From Prevotella sp. (lineage in GTDB: Bacteria; Bacteroidota; Bacteroidia; Bacteroidales; Bacteroidaceae): a stretch of DNA of 64,000 nt. This document shows positions 1 to 8,424 of the stretch, piece after piece. Under the pieces are notes generated by a model that worked only from the letters and a program-made list of their open reading frames with translations, did not search any database and was not told where the DNA came from. Both the position numbers and the translations under genes were made by a program. The stretch spans positions 145,257-209,256 of the forward strand of contig JAIKZG010000009.1 in the NCBI GenBank assembly GCA_024682415.1, written 5' to 3'. Position 1 is the first letter of the stretch, and the number at the start of each line of letters is the position of its first letter.

Positions 1-1570
1 ACCTCGCATGAAGCATCGCCCTGACTGTTATTTCAAAGAGGGTAAGGAACAGATATTGGTAAGTCCGGGAGCACTTGATATGGCAGGCATGATAATCACT
101 CCTCGTGAGAAAGATTTCAATGGCCTTTCTGCTGTCGAGGCTGAAAGCATTTTAAAAGAATGTGGCATAACCAATGAAGATGCGGATAAAATTGTGGCGC
201 TTATCAATGATGAGGAAAAACGGGCTTCTCAGAATGAGGATATGACAGAACCGATGGTTACTGTAGGTATCGTGAGTGGCAGCGAAATACATTTTACTCT
301 TAATAAGCCATATCTTGCCAAAGGCGAGAAAATAGAGGGTGAGCAGATCGCGCAATTCTCAGAGGGTGGTATTCTTTGGAACGGAAGCAGATATCAGGAG
401 TTGCAGTTCATTCCTTCTGGTAATGATGCTTCGTTCACTCTTTCTGATGTTACAATCGGAGTGAATTTCCATTGGGAACGCAAAGAAGCGCAGACCTTTG
501 TCGGCAATCTTAAACTTGTGGTAGACGCCGACAAAATATGCGCTATCAATGAGTTATCAGTTGAAAGATATCTTGAGAGCGTTATCTCAAGCGAGATGAA
601 GGCTTCTGCCTCATTGGAATTATTGAAAGCTCATACCGTGATTTCTCGCAGCTGGCTTCTCGCTCAGATGGAGAAGCGCAAACGTTTGTCGGAAAACAAT
701 AATGTGTTTTTCTCTTTCATTAAGAAGGATGACGAACTGATACGTTGGTATGACCGTGAAGACCATTTGCTGTTTGATGTCTGCGCGGACGACCATTGTC
801 AGCGTTATCAAGGTATAACGAGAGAAACGAGCAAAAATGTGGCAGCTGCCGTGAAAGCGACAAAGGGTCAGGTGCTTATGAGTAAAAACGAAGATGGCGA
901 AACTGAAATATGCGATGCTCGTTTTAGCAAATGTTGCGGTGGCATAAGCGAGGAATATCAATATTGCTGGGAGGATATGGAAAAAACATATCTTAAGGCA
1001 GTAAAGGATGATGCTTCTGATGCTTCATTGAGCGGTAAGGATGAAGAATTGTTGGATCTTACCGTTGAGGCTAATGCCGAGAAATGGATTCGCTCAAATC
1101 CTGACGCATTCTGTAATACTGATGACGCAAAGGTTCTGAAACAGGTGCTTAACGATTACGACACCGAAACTCATGATTTCTATCGTTGGAAGGTGGAATA
1201 CACCACAGAGGAACTTACGCAGCTTGTAAGTGATAATTTGAAGATAGACTTCGGAGAAATAACAGATTTGCAACCATTGGAGCGTGGCAAAAGCGGACGT
1301 ATTTCAAGGCTACGCATTGTGGGTAAAAACAGAAGTTTTGTGCTTGGCAAGGAATTGGAAATCCGTCGCGCGTTGAGCACAAGCCATCTGTATAGTTCTG
1401 CATTCGTCGTAGACAAAAAGGATGGAAAGTTTATCCTCACCGGAGCGGGCTGGGGGCATGGCGTAGGGCTATGCCAGATAGGGGCTGCCGTAATGGGAGA
1501 GCAAGGATATGATTACAGCAAGATATTGCTGCATTATTATAAAAACGCTGAAATAACAAAAATATACTAA
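1..1570 (+). CDS. SpoIID/LytB-domain protein with DUF4922-like N-terminus (5' end outside window)
   Basis: The C-terminal two thirds match the SpoIID/LytB (amidase-enhancer or glycan-processing) family. An 'INELSVERYLESVISSEM' block stands where the family has its conserved catalytic-site region, and the protein closes with 'GWGHGVGLCQIGA', the family's C-terminal signature. The first ~65 residues resemble the end of the Bacteroidetes DUF4922 domain, a nucleotidyltransferase-like fold. The frame is open from base 2 (CCT CGC before the ATG at 8), so the ATG at 8 is probably internal and the true protein longer, perhaps a DUF4922-SpoIID fusion. No signal peptide is visible in what remains. An AmpG-like permease follows after 4 nt, suggesting a joint role in peptidoglycan turnover; that role is inferred from context. 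The SpoIID call is firm; the fusion is less certain. Confidence 0.8.
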   Translation, partial: PRMKHRPDCYFKEGKEQILVSPGALDMAGMIITPREKDFNGLSAVEAESILKECGITNEDADKIVALINDEEKRASQNEDMTEPMVTVGIVSGSEIHFTLNKPYLAKGEKIEGEQIAQFSEGGILWNGSRYQELQFIPSGNDASFTLSDVTIGVNFHWERKEAQTFVGNLKLVVDADKICAINELSVERYLESVISSEMKASASLELLKAHTVISRSWLLAQMEKRKRLSENNNVFFSFIKKDDELIRWYDREDHLLFDVCADDHCQRYQGITRETSKNVAAAVKATKGQVLMSKNEDGETEICDARFSKCCGGISEEYQYCWEDMEKTYLKAVKDDASDASLSGKDEELLDLTVEANAEKWIRSNPDAFCNTDDAKVLKQVLNDYDTETHDFYRWKVEYTTEELTQLVSDNLKIDFGEITDLQPLERGKSGRISRLRIVGKNRSFVLGKELEIRRALSTSHLYSSAFVVDKKDGKFILTGAGWGHGVGLCQIGAAVMGEQGYDYSKILLHYYKNAEITKIY

Positions 1571-1574
1571 GATC

Positions 1575-2900
1575 ATGAAAAAGTCACCATGGGCATGGGT
1601 GCCCTCGCTCTATTTTGCAGAAGGACTGCCAAATGTTATTGTGGCAGAACTTTCAGTGCTGATGTATCAGCAACTTGGATTGAGTAATGCTGAGATTGCT
1701 TTATATACCAGTTTGTTTTATTTGCCATGGGTGATAAAGCCTTTCTGGAGTCCATTCGTGGATATTCTTAAAACAAAACGTTGGTGGATTCTCGCAATGG
1801 AGCTTTTGCTTGGTGCTGCTTTCGGCGGTATCGCATTCTCTATTCCTACATCTTTCTGGCTTCAAGCCACAATCTGTCTTTTCTGGCTCTTGGCATTTTC
1901 AAGCGCCACTCATGATATTGCAGCCGACGGATTCTATATGCTTGGTCTCAATGAGCATGATCAGGCGTGGTTTGTGGGTATACGCAACACTTTTTATCGC
2001 ATTGCGTCAATATTCAGCAAGGGATTGCTCATTTGGCTGGCAGGCTTTTTGCAGGTCGCGTTTAGAGGGCAGATTAAATATTCATGGAGCATCGTATTTT
2101 ATGCAGTTGCTGGTATCTTCATCGGGTTGTATCTATGGCACAACTATGTAATGCCACGTCCGAAAGCAGATGTAGCGAATAAGGTATTGACACATAAAAA
2201 AAACGGTAAGGCAGCGAAACAAAGTGCTGGCGAGATATGGAGAGAAATCGTGGAAACTGTTGTTACTTTCTTCCGCAAGCCATACGCACTCACAGCTGTG
2301 CTCTTTATGCTGTTATATCGTTTCCCAGAGGCATTGCTTTCTAAGATTTCCATTCTTTTCCTTCGTGATTTTCCTCATGCAGGTGGATTGGGGCTGTCGC
2401 CACAGGAATTCAGTTTCGTGTATGGCACAATCGGTGTAATCGGTTTGCTTGGCGGTGGTATTCTTGGCGGAATTCTTGCCAGCAGAGATGGATTAAAGAA
2501 ATGGCTTTGGCCAATGGTGTTGGCAATAACTGTGCCTGATTTGGTTTATGTCTATCTTAGCTATGCTCTGCCGGAAAGTCTTTGGCTCATTAATGCTTGC
2601 GTGTTTATAGAGCAGTTTGGCTATGGCTTTGGTTTCACAGCCTATACTCTCTACCTTATATATTATAGTCAAGGCAATTTCAAGACAAGTCATTATGCCA
2701 TCTGCACTGGTCTTATGGCAGCGAGCATGATGCTCCCCGGTATGCTTTCGGGTTGGCTTGAGTCGAAGTTGGGCTATCGTTATTTCTTCCTTTTGGTTAT
2801 TGGAGCATGCTTCGTAACATTTATAGTTACGGCTTTGATTAAGTTTGACCCCGAGTTTGGCAAGAAGAAAGTGGAAGAAGAGCAAATAGAGGAAGACTAA
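1575..2900 (+). CDS. MFS permease, AmpG-like
   Basis: A 441-residue inner-membrane protein with about twelve hydrophobic segments in the major facilitator pattern. The N-terminus 'PSLYFAEGLPNVIVAELSVLMYQQLGLSNAEIALYTS' resembles the AmpG/SLC33 branch, whose members import muropeptides or acyl-CoA. A charged, Lys-rich central loop (around residues 190-225) separates two six-helix halves, and the C-terminus is acidic and cytoplasmic. It lies 4 nt after the SpoIID-domain gene and 18 nt before a nitroreductase gene, all in one direction, so co-transcription is likely. Uptake of cell-wall fragments is a context-based guess; the sequence shows family membership but not the substrate. Confidence 0.75.
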   Translation: MKKSPWAWVPSLYFAEGLPNVIVAELSVLMYQQLGLSNAEIALYTSLFYLPWVIKPFWSPFVDILKTKRWWILAMELLLGAAFGGIAFSIPTSFWLQATICLFWLLAFSSATHDIAADGFYMLGLNEHDQAWFVGIRNTFYRIASIFSKGLLIWLAGFLQVAFRGQIKYSWSIVFYAVAGIFIGLYLWHNYVMPRPKADVANKVLTHKKNGKAAKQSAGEIWREIVETVVTFFRKPYALTAVLFMLLYRFPEALLSKISILFLRDFPHAGGLGLSPQEFSFVYGTIGVIGLLGGGILGGILASRDGLKKWLWPMVLAITVPDLVYVYLSYALPESLWLINACVFIEQFGYGFGFTAYTLYLIYYSQGNFKTSHYAICTGLMAASMMLPGMLSGWLESKLGYRYFFLLVIGACFVTFIVTALIKFDPEFGKKKVEEEQIEED

Positions 2901-2918
2901 TTTATATAGATATATTTT

Positions 2919-3443
2919 ATGAAAGATTTTAAGACTTTAGTGCAGATGCGTCGCAGTCATCGTCAGTTTACTGATGAGGAGATAAGCGCGGAAGATGTGA
3001 AACTCATTCTTCGTGCGGCTCTTATGTCGCCTACAGCTCGCGGACAGCGCGCATGGCAGTTTGTAGTAGTAGACGATAAAACGGATATCGAAAAACTCTC
3101 TGACGCTAAGGAGAGTGGCTCACAGCTTATAAAGGGCGCTCCATTGGCAGTCGCGATTCTTGGCGACCCTACATTGGATTGTTGGCTTGAAGATTGCTCT
3201 ATCGCTGCTATTAGCATGCAATATCAGGCAGAAGATTTGGGATTAGGCAGTTGCTGGGTGCAGATGAAAGGTCATGCTCTCAATGACGGCACAAGTTCAG
3301 AGGATGTTGTGAGAGGAATACTTAATATCCCACAAAATCTTGAAGTGCTCTGCGTTGTCGCGTTTGGACATAAGGCAGATGAACGCAAACCACAAAACGA
3401 AGATAAGTTGAAGTGGGAAAATGTACATATAGGTAAATATTAA
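2919..3443 (+). CDS. Nitroreductase-family flavoprotein
   Basis: A 174-residue protein of the small FMN-dependent nitroreductase family. The N-terminal 'MRRSHRQFTDEEIS' is the FMN-phosphate-binding arginine/serine region, and 'SPTARGQRAWQFVVV' is the usual second cofactor contact. A 'WLEDCSIAAISMQYQAEDLGLGSCWVQ' stretch matches the dimer-interface helix and the following strand. Family members reduce nitro groups, quinones or enones with NAD(P)H; the physiological substrate cannot be read from sequence. Its stop codon overlaps the next start (TAATG), indicating translational coupling to the DUF2520 gene. Confidence 0.85.
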   Translation: MKDFKTLVQMRRSHRQFTDEEISAEDVKLILRAALMSPTARGQRAWQFVVVDDKTDIEKLSDAKESGSQLIKGAPLAVAILGDPTLDCWLEDCSIAAISMQYQAEDLGLGSCWVQMKGHALNDGTSSEDVVRGILNIPQNLEVLCVVAFGHKADERKPQNEDKLKWENVHIGKY

Positions 3444-4210
3444 TGAATGTAATATTGATAGGTGCCGGCAGATTGGCAACTAATTTAGGTAAAGCACTTG
3501 TTCTATCTGGTAATAAGGTAGAACAAGTGTTTAGCCGTACAATGGAGTCGGCTTCTTGCCTTGCAAAGCAGATAGGTGCGGAAGCTATCTGTGATTATGG
3601 GCAGATAAGGGGTGATGCCGACATATATATCATCTCTGTAAAGGATAGCGCATTAAAAGAAGTGATAGAAAAGGCTACAGAGAAACGCAGTGATAAACTT
3701 TTCGTTCATACGGCAGGAAGCATGCCTATGGATATGCTTAAAGGTTATGCCAATCATTATGGCGTGCTTTATCCTATGCAGACATTCTCAAAAGAGAAAG
3801 AGGTGGATTTCAAGCAGATACCTTGCTTTGTTGAAGCAAACAATGACGACGCAAAGCAAGTGATAACAGATTTGAGCAACAGTATTTCCGACAGCGTGTA
3901 TTATCTTTCCACGGATGAAAGAAAATATCTGCACCTTGCAGCCGTTTTTGCCTGTAATTTCTCAAATCATTGTTTCGCTATAGCTGAAAAAATATTGGGC
4001 GAACATGGATTGCCATTCAGCGTGATGTTCCCTTTGGTGGATGAGACTGCGCGCAAGGCACACACAATGTCGCCGAAAGACGGACAGACCGGGCCTGCCG
4101 TGCGCGAGGATAGAAACGTTATGGCTAAGCAACAAGCATTGCTTCCTGATGATTTTGCCAAGATATATGAGCAGCTTTCTGAAAGCATAATCAAAATGAA
4201 GAATGAATAA
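3443..4210 (+). CDS. Rossmann-like and DUF2520 domain protein
   Basis: A 255-residue protein beginning with a dinucleotide-binding Rossmann fold ('ILIGAGRLATNLGKAL', GxGxxA type) over roughly residues 1-115, followed by a helical DUF2520 domain. The architecture is that of 6-phosphogluconate/pyrroline-carboxylate-type reductases, and family members are commonly described only as putative NADP-dependent oxidoreductases. The motif 'HTAGSMPMDML' and the 'GVLYPMQTFSKEKEV' strand are typical of the family in Bacteroidetes. It overlaps the nitroreductase gene by one base and precedes kdsC by 74 nt. In that gap the 9-mer GGGCGTGCA occurs twice (4229 and 4267). The substrate is unknown. Confidence 0.8.
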   Translation: MNVILIGAGRLATNLGKALVLSGNKVEQVFSRTMESASCLAKQIGAEAICDYGQIRGDADIYIISVKDSALKEVIEKATEKRSDKLFVHTAGSMPMDMLKGYANHYGVLYPMQTFSKEKEVDFKQIPCFVEANNDDAKQVITDLSNSISDSVYYLSTDERKYLHLAAVFACNFSNHCFAIAEKILGEHGLPFSVMFPLVDETARKAHTMSPKDGQTGPAVREDRNVMAKQQALLPDDFAKIYEQLSESIIKMKNE

Positions 4211-4284
4211 CGCTTTATAAAAGTTTAAGGGCGTGCATTGTAATATTAAGAGTATTGTAAAATAGAGGGCGTGCAAAAATAAAA

Positions 4285-4803
4285 ATGATAAACTACGATT
4301 TAAATAAGATAAAAGCGATAATCTTTGATGTAGACGGAGTGCTTTCAGCCGAGACTATAGTCCTGGCAGCGAGTGGCGAACCATTGAGAACCGTAAACAT
4401 CAAAGACGGTTACGCTATACAGCTGGCGCAGAAGATGGGCTTGAGATGCGCCATCCTCACAGGTGGAAACACCGAAGCTGTGCGCATAAGATATGCCAAC
4501 CTTGGAATGGAAGACATTTATATGAAATGTGCCGTTAAGATAAAGACATATATGGAATTTAAATCCAAATATAATCTTGCCGACGACGAGATAATATATG
4601 TGGGCGATGATATTCCTGACTATGAGATAATGAAGCAGGTGGGCTGTCCATGTTGCCCGAAAGATGCCTGCAACGAGATAAAAGAGATAAGCACTTATGT
4701 GAGCGACAGGATAGGAGGACACGGAGTAGGTCGCGACATAATCGAGCAGGTGCTCAAAGCGCAAGGCAAATGGATGAGCAATGCAAAGGCATTCGGATGG
4801 TGA
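4285..4803 (+). CDS. kdsC: 3-deoxy-D-manno-octulosonate 8-phosphate phosphatase (KdsC-type HAD)
   Basis: A 172-residue C0-type HAD phosphatase. The catalytic 'IFDVDGVL' motif holds the nucleophile Asp15 and acid/base Asp17; 'ILTGG' is motif II and '[12 protein letters not shown]' motif III/IV. The C-terminal '[14 protein letters not shown]' tail is characteristic of KdsC, where it reaches into the neighbouring subunit of the tetramer. The enzyme dephosphorylates KDO-8-phosphate to KDO for lipopolysaccharide inner core synthesis in the cytoplasm. Length is normal for the family. The DUF2520-kdsC-maf order is a familiar Bacteroidales arrangement, supporting the assignment over a generic HAD call. 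Confidence 0.88.
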   Translation: MINYDLNKIKAIIFDVDGVLSAETIVLAASGEPLRTVNIKDGYAIQLAQKMGLRCAILTGGNTEAVRIRYANLGMEDIYMKCAVKIKTYMEFKSKYNLADDEIIYVGDDIPDYEIMKQVGCPCCPKDACNEIKEISTYVSDRIGGHGVGRDIIEQVLKAQGKWMSNAKAFGW

Positions 4804-4854
4804 TATCAGAATGCAGCCGGACAATAAACATAGAATGAAGATTTACGGAAAAAG

Positions 4855-5418
4855 ATGAAGATAATATTAGCAAGTAATTCCCCACGCCGACAAGAATTGC
4901 TCAAAGGGCTTGATGTGGATTTCAGAGTAGAGGTGAAGAAAGGCATTGATGAAAGCTATCCTGAGGATATGCCTATAAATCAGGTGCCTGAATATCTTTC
5001 AATGAAGAAAGCTTCTGCTTATGAGATAGGCGATGATGAACTTCTGCTCACTGCCGACACATTGGTGATTCTCGACGGAAAAGCGTTAGGCAAGCCGAAA
5101 GACGCTTCGCAGGCAAAGGAAATGTTGCACTCATTGAGCGGAAAAACTCATCAGGTGATAACTGGCGTATCGTTCACGACAAAAGATAGACAACACCATT
5201 TTTCCGTTTCTACAGATGTAACTTTTAAGCAGCTGAGCGACGAGGAGATAGACTATTACATCACCAATTACAAACCATTTGACAAGGCCGGTTCTTATGG
5301 CATTCAGGAATGGATAGGCTATATCGGCGTTACCTCGTTGCATGGCAGCTATTTCAATGTCATGGGATTGCCAGTGCAGCGCATATATGAAGAGTTGAAG
5401 AGAGAAGGCTTTATGTAA
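4855..5418 (+). CDS. maf: Maf-family nucleotide pyrophosphatase
   Basis: A 187-residue Maf protein. It opens with the nucleotide-binding signature 'ASNSPRRQELL' (residues 6-16), has the catalytic-loop 'TADTLVILDGKALGKP' region and ends with 'KPFDKAGSYGIQ', the family's conserved second half. Maf/YhdE enzymes hydrolyse dTTP, UTP or modified nucleoside triphosphates to monophosphates and are thought to keep non-canonical nucleotides out of nucleic acids. Residues that separate YhdE (dTTP/UTP) from YceF (m7GTP) subfamilies were not resolved, though SNSPRR favours the YhdE type. It lies 51 nt after kdsC in the same direction. Confidence 0.9.
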   Translation: MKIILASNSPRRQELLKGLDVDFRVEVKKGIDESYPEDMPINQVPEYLSMKKASAYEIGDDELLLTADTLVILDGKALGKPKDASQAKEMLHSLSGKTHQVITGVSFTTKDRQHHFSVSTDVTFKQLSDEEIDYYITNYKPFDKAGSYGIQEWIGYIGVTSLHGSYFNVMGLPVQRIYEELKREGFM

Positions 5419-5491
5419 AGGCATGGAAGAATTATTTTCCTAAAAAATAGACTAAACAATATATTACAAAAACTATATTAATTATTTTATT

Positions 5492-7483
5492 ATGAACAAA
5501 CTTATAACTACGGTCTGCGCACTGCTATTTACAATGGCAGCGCAGGCTCAGCATGGTTATCCTTACACACAGGTGCCATTCACTTCGGTGAAAATCACTC
5601 CTAACACCTTTTGGGGCAATCGCATCAAGGCAGCGCGAGAAGTTACCATCCCTTTGGCTTTCAGCAAGTGTGAGAGCGAAGGCAGATACCGCAACTTCGT
5701 TTGGGCTGCCCATCCAAGCGACAAGTATGACGTAAGCAAGTTTATGGGCTTCTCGTTTGATGATACTGATGTGTATAAAACCATCGAGGGAGCAAGCTAT
5801 GTGCTCCAGACTTATCCCGACAATCGACTGAAGATGTATATCGACAGCGTGCTCAACATTGTCGCTGCTGCTCAGGAGAAGGATGGCTATCTTTACACCG
5901 CGCGCACCATCAATCCTAAAAAGCCTCATTCATGGTCTGGCGATAAGCGATGGGTGAAGGAAGAAGTGTTGAGCCACGAGCTTTACAATCTCGGTCACAT
6001 GGTGGATGCAGCGTGCGCGCATTATCAGGCTACAGGTTCTGACAAGTTTCTCAACATCGCCCGCCGTTATGCCGACTGCGTGGTTAGGGAAGTAGGCTCT
6101 AAGTCGGGACAGGCAACTGTTGTGCCGGGTCATCAGATTGCTGAGATGGCATTGGCACGCTTGTATGTGCTCACCGGCGAAAAGAAATATCTTGATGAGG
6201 CTAAGTTCTTCCTCGATTTCCGTGGAAAAACTTCTATTAAGAATATGTATAGCCAGAGCCATAAGCCAGTAGTAGAGCAGGATGAGGCTGTGGGCCATGC
6301 AGTAAGAGCCGGATATATGTATGCAGGCATGGCTGATGTGGCAGCGCTTACCGGCGACTCTGCCTACATTAAGGCTGTAGACGCTATCTGGAGTAATATC
6401 GTGGATAAGAAATATTATATCACAGGCGGTGTAGGCGCGCGTCATGCCGGCGAGGCTTTTGGTGCAAACTATGAATTACCTAACATGACAGCTTACAATG
6501 AAACTTGCGCTGCCATCGCTCAGGTTTATCTCAATCAGCGAATGTTTCTTCTTCATGGCGATGCAAAATACATCGATTGCCTGGAGCGCACATTATATAA
6601 TGGCGTAATCAGCGGAATGAGCATCGATGGTGGCAAGTTCTTCTATCCTAATCCATTGGCTTCTGATGGTAAATATGCTTTCAACGCTGATAATACCAAG
6701 ACACGTCAGCCATGGTTCGGATGCGCTTGCTGCCCAAGCAACCTTTGCCGTTTCATTCCTTCAGTGCCTGGCTATATGTATGCCGTGAAAGATAACAATC
6801 TCTATGTAAACCTCTTTGCCGGCAACAATTCAGACATAAAGATTGGTAAGGGCATGGTTTCCTTGTCAGAGTCTACACAATATCCATGGATCGGTGATAT
6901 TGCTATTACCATAAAGAAGAACAACGCAGGCTCTTTTGCCATGCTTGTCCGCATTCCAGGATGGGCACAGAATAAGGTAGTGCCAAGCGATTTGTATCAT
7001 TATGCCGACAAAGTAAACCTGGGCTACAGCATTGAGGTGAACGGCGAGAAAATAGATGTTTCTTCACTTGAAAATGGTTATGCCAAGATTAATCGCAAAT
7101 GGAAGAAAGGCGATGTAGTGCGCATTCATTTCGATATGCAGCCACGATTGGTAGAAGCAAACAATAATGTGGAAGCCGACAGAGGAAGAGTTGCAGTAGA
7201 GCGCGGTCCGTTGGTTTATTGCGCTGAATGGCCTTATAATGATTTCGATTTGTTCCATACCATTATGCCTCGTAATCCAAAGTTCTCTGTTGAGAACAAC
7301 GCTCAGCTTTTCAACGGCATTACAACGATAAGCGCCCCTGTCAGTGTGTTGAGCGAAACTTCCGACGGCTTTGTTAAGACAGACGTGAAGAAGCTCACAT
7401 TAATTCCATATTATGCGTGGAATCATAAGGGAGCAGGCCAAATGGAAGTGTGGCTCAATGCCTCATTAGGTGGTGCTAATTAA
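5492..7483 (+). CDS. Secreted GH127-family beta-L-arabinofuranosidase
   Basis: A 663-residue exported glycoside hydrolase. Residues 1-19 form a Sec signal peptide ending near 'AQAQ'. The body is an (alpha/alpha)6 barrel of glycoside hydrolase family 127 (old DUF1680). The zinc/cysteine active site is visible: 'GEAFGANYELP' supplies the acid/base glutamate region, 'YNETCAA' supplies Glu and Cys zinc ligands, and 'GCACCPSN' near residue 410 carries the paired cysteines, one of which is the nucleophile in characterised GH127 enzymes. C-terminal beta domains follow. It would remove beta-L-arabinofuranose from plant glycoproteins or pectin. It stands alone between maf and the retroelement cassette. 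No good promoter was recognised in the 73-nt gap upstream. The family call is firm; the exact substrate is not. Confidence 0.9.
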   Translation: MNKLITTVCALLFTMAAQAQHGYPYTQVPFTSVKITPNTFWGNRIKAAREVTIPLAFSKCESEGRYRNFVWAAHPSDKYDVSKFMGFSFDDTDVYKTIEGASYVLQTYPDNRLKMYIDSVLNIVAAAQEKDGYLYTARTINPKKPHSWSGDKRWVKEEVLSHELYNLGHMVDAACAHYQATGSDKFLNIARRYADCVVREVGSKSGQATVVPGHQIAEMALARLYVLTGEKKYLDEAKFFLDFRGKTSIKNMYSQSHKPVVEQDEAVGHAVRAGYMYAGMADVAALTGDSAYIKAVDAIWSNIVDKKYYITGGVGARHAGEAFGANYELPNMTAYNETCAAIAQVYLNQRMFLLHGDAKYIDCLERTLYNGVISGMSIDGGKFFYPNPLASDGKYAFNADNTKTRQPWFGCACCPSNLCRFIPSVPGYMYAVKDNNLYVNLFAGNNSDIKIGKGMVSLSESTQYPWIGDIAITIKKNNAGSFAMLVRIPGWAQNKVVPSDLYHYADKVNLGYSIEVNGEKIDVSSLENGYAKINRKWKKGDVVRIHFDMQPRLVEANNNVEADRGRVAVERGPLVYCAEWPYNDFDLFHTIMPRNPKFSVENNAQLFNGITTISAPVSVLSETSDGFVKTDVKKLTLIPYYAWNHKGAGQMEVWLNASLGGAN

Positions 7484-7515
7484 TGTAAAAATGGATAAAT
7501 TTTTGCTCTCTGCTA

Positions 7516-7546
7516 TTGATTTGCATTGTTTCTTTGTTTATATTTG
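7516..7546 (+). promoter_or_regulatory. Promoter of the retroelement cassette
   Basis: TTG at 7516-7518, a 20-nt spacer and a perfect TATATTTG -7 element at 7539-7546 match the Bacteroidetes consensus. Transcription would begin near 7553 and give a ~120-nt leader before the avd-like gene. That leader starts with CTATAAACTTGG, a motif that recurs just before the RT gene (8392) and inverted near 35781. Confidence 0.6.
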
Positions 7547-7673
7547 CTTTTGAAGGCTATAAACTTGGTGTGTTTCGCATTCCTAACACAAAAGTGAAGT
7601 TATTTATGAAACATCAATTTCCTAAGGATGCAACTACCAAAGTAATAAACAAAAAGAAAACAACTTATTGTGA

Positions 7674-8039
7674 ATGATTGCAGAGAGCAAGTTGCCGCTA
7701 TACAGAGATTTGTTCAACTTGCTGAATGGCATTCTCGACATGTGTAAGTCGTATTCTAAGTTCTTCAAAATGACGGTGGGTGAACGCACTGTCAAGGAGT
7801 GCTTGGATTTGATGGCGCTTTTCCTAAGAGCGCGCAACGTGAGAAAGAATACCGAAATAGTGGAAGAGATGGACGCAAAATTTGAAATGGTGCTCGTATT
7901 GTTTCGGGCAGGCGTTCAGCAGCGAGTCATTTCTGAAGCTCAATACGCACGCTTCGCCGTGTTGTTGGCAAATGTTGGAGCGCAGATAGCGGATTGGAGG
8001 CGTGAGTGCCATAAGCGCGATGCCTCAGGCGAAATTTGA
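7674..8039 (+). CDS. avd: Four-helix-bundle protein, Avd-like DGR accessory protein
   Basis: A 121-residue, almost entirely helical, basic protein without a signal peptide. It matches the four-helix-bundle family that includes Avd, the accessory variability determinant of diversity-generating retroelements. The 'LPLYRDLFNLLNGILDMCKSYSKFFKMTVGERT' start and 'FRAGVQQRVISEAQYARFAVLLANVGAQIADWRRE' second half are typical. Avd forms a positively charged pentamer that binds the reverse transcriptase and its template RNA and is needed for mutagenic cDNA synthesis. It is encoded 385 nt upstream of an RT gene in the same direction, as in many DGRs. S23-intervening-sequence-type four-helix bundles look similar, so the call depends partly on the RT neighbour. 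Confidence 0.75.
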   Translation: MIAESKLPLYRDLFNLLNGILDMCKSYSKFFKMTVGERTVKECLDLMALFLRARNVRKNTEIVEEMDAKFEMVLVLFRAGVQQRVISEAQYARFAVLLANVGAQIADWRRECHKRDASGEI

Positions 8040-8424
8040 AATAATGAGACAGCAGACAATCTTGTTCTAAATTCAGGGGGAATATAATTGTTTTAGATTA
8101 TTAATTCGTGACCACTTGAGTTTTGGTTACTGATACTCCCCAAAGGGTCATCGACAGACTAATTGCGAGTCCGCATTCCTCCTATTAATAAGTTTCGTTT
8201 TCAGGTGCGGAGGAGCGTAGTTCGTTAAGATGAAACAAAACAGATGACAAAAGGCGTTTCAGGCAGAATACCTACCTGCCAGTGATGGTAGCTTATGTTT
8301 CGCCTCGAAATTGTGCCCTTGGCTACAAAAACTCCGGTGCGTCGCCTTGTCGCGCCGCCCGGCCTGCTTTGGAGAGCTTAGTTTTATGAAGCTATAAACT
8401 TAGTATTATTTTAATTTATATAAA
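8040..8424 (+). ncRNA. Structured intergenic region between avd-like and RT genes; candidate DGR template RNA
   Basis: No gene fits these 385 nt. They contain many local stems: TCCGCA/TGCGGA around 8170-8210; GGCAG/CTGCC around 8261-8279; GTAGC/GGCTAC enclosing TTTCG-CCT-CGAAA around 8288-8326; and a GGTGCG/CGCGCC stem in a GC-rich block at ~8336-8356. This is where many DGRs carry the template repeat and where the RT-bound RNA is made. A template repeat rich in AAC/AAT codons is not obvious, and I found no near-copy in the window that could be its variable repeat. TTTCGTTTTCAG (8193) recurs at 35899, and CTATAAACTTAG (8392) recurs inverted at 35781. RNA status is inferred from structure and position. 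Confidence 0.45.
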
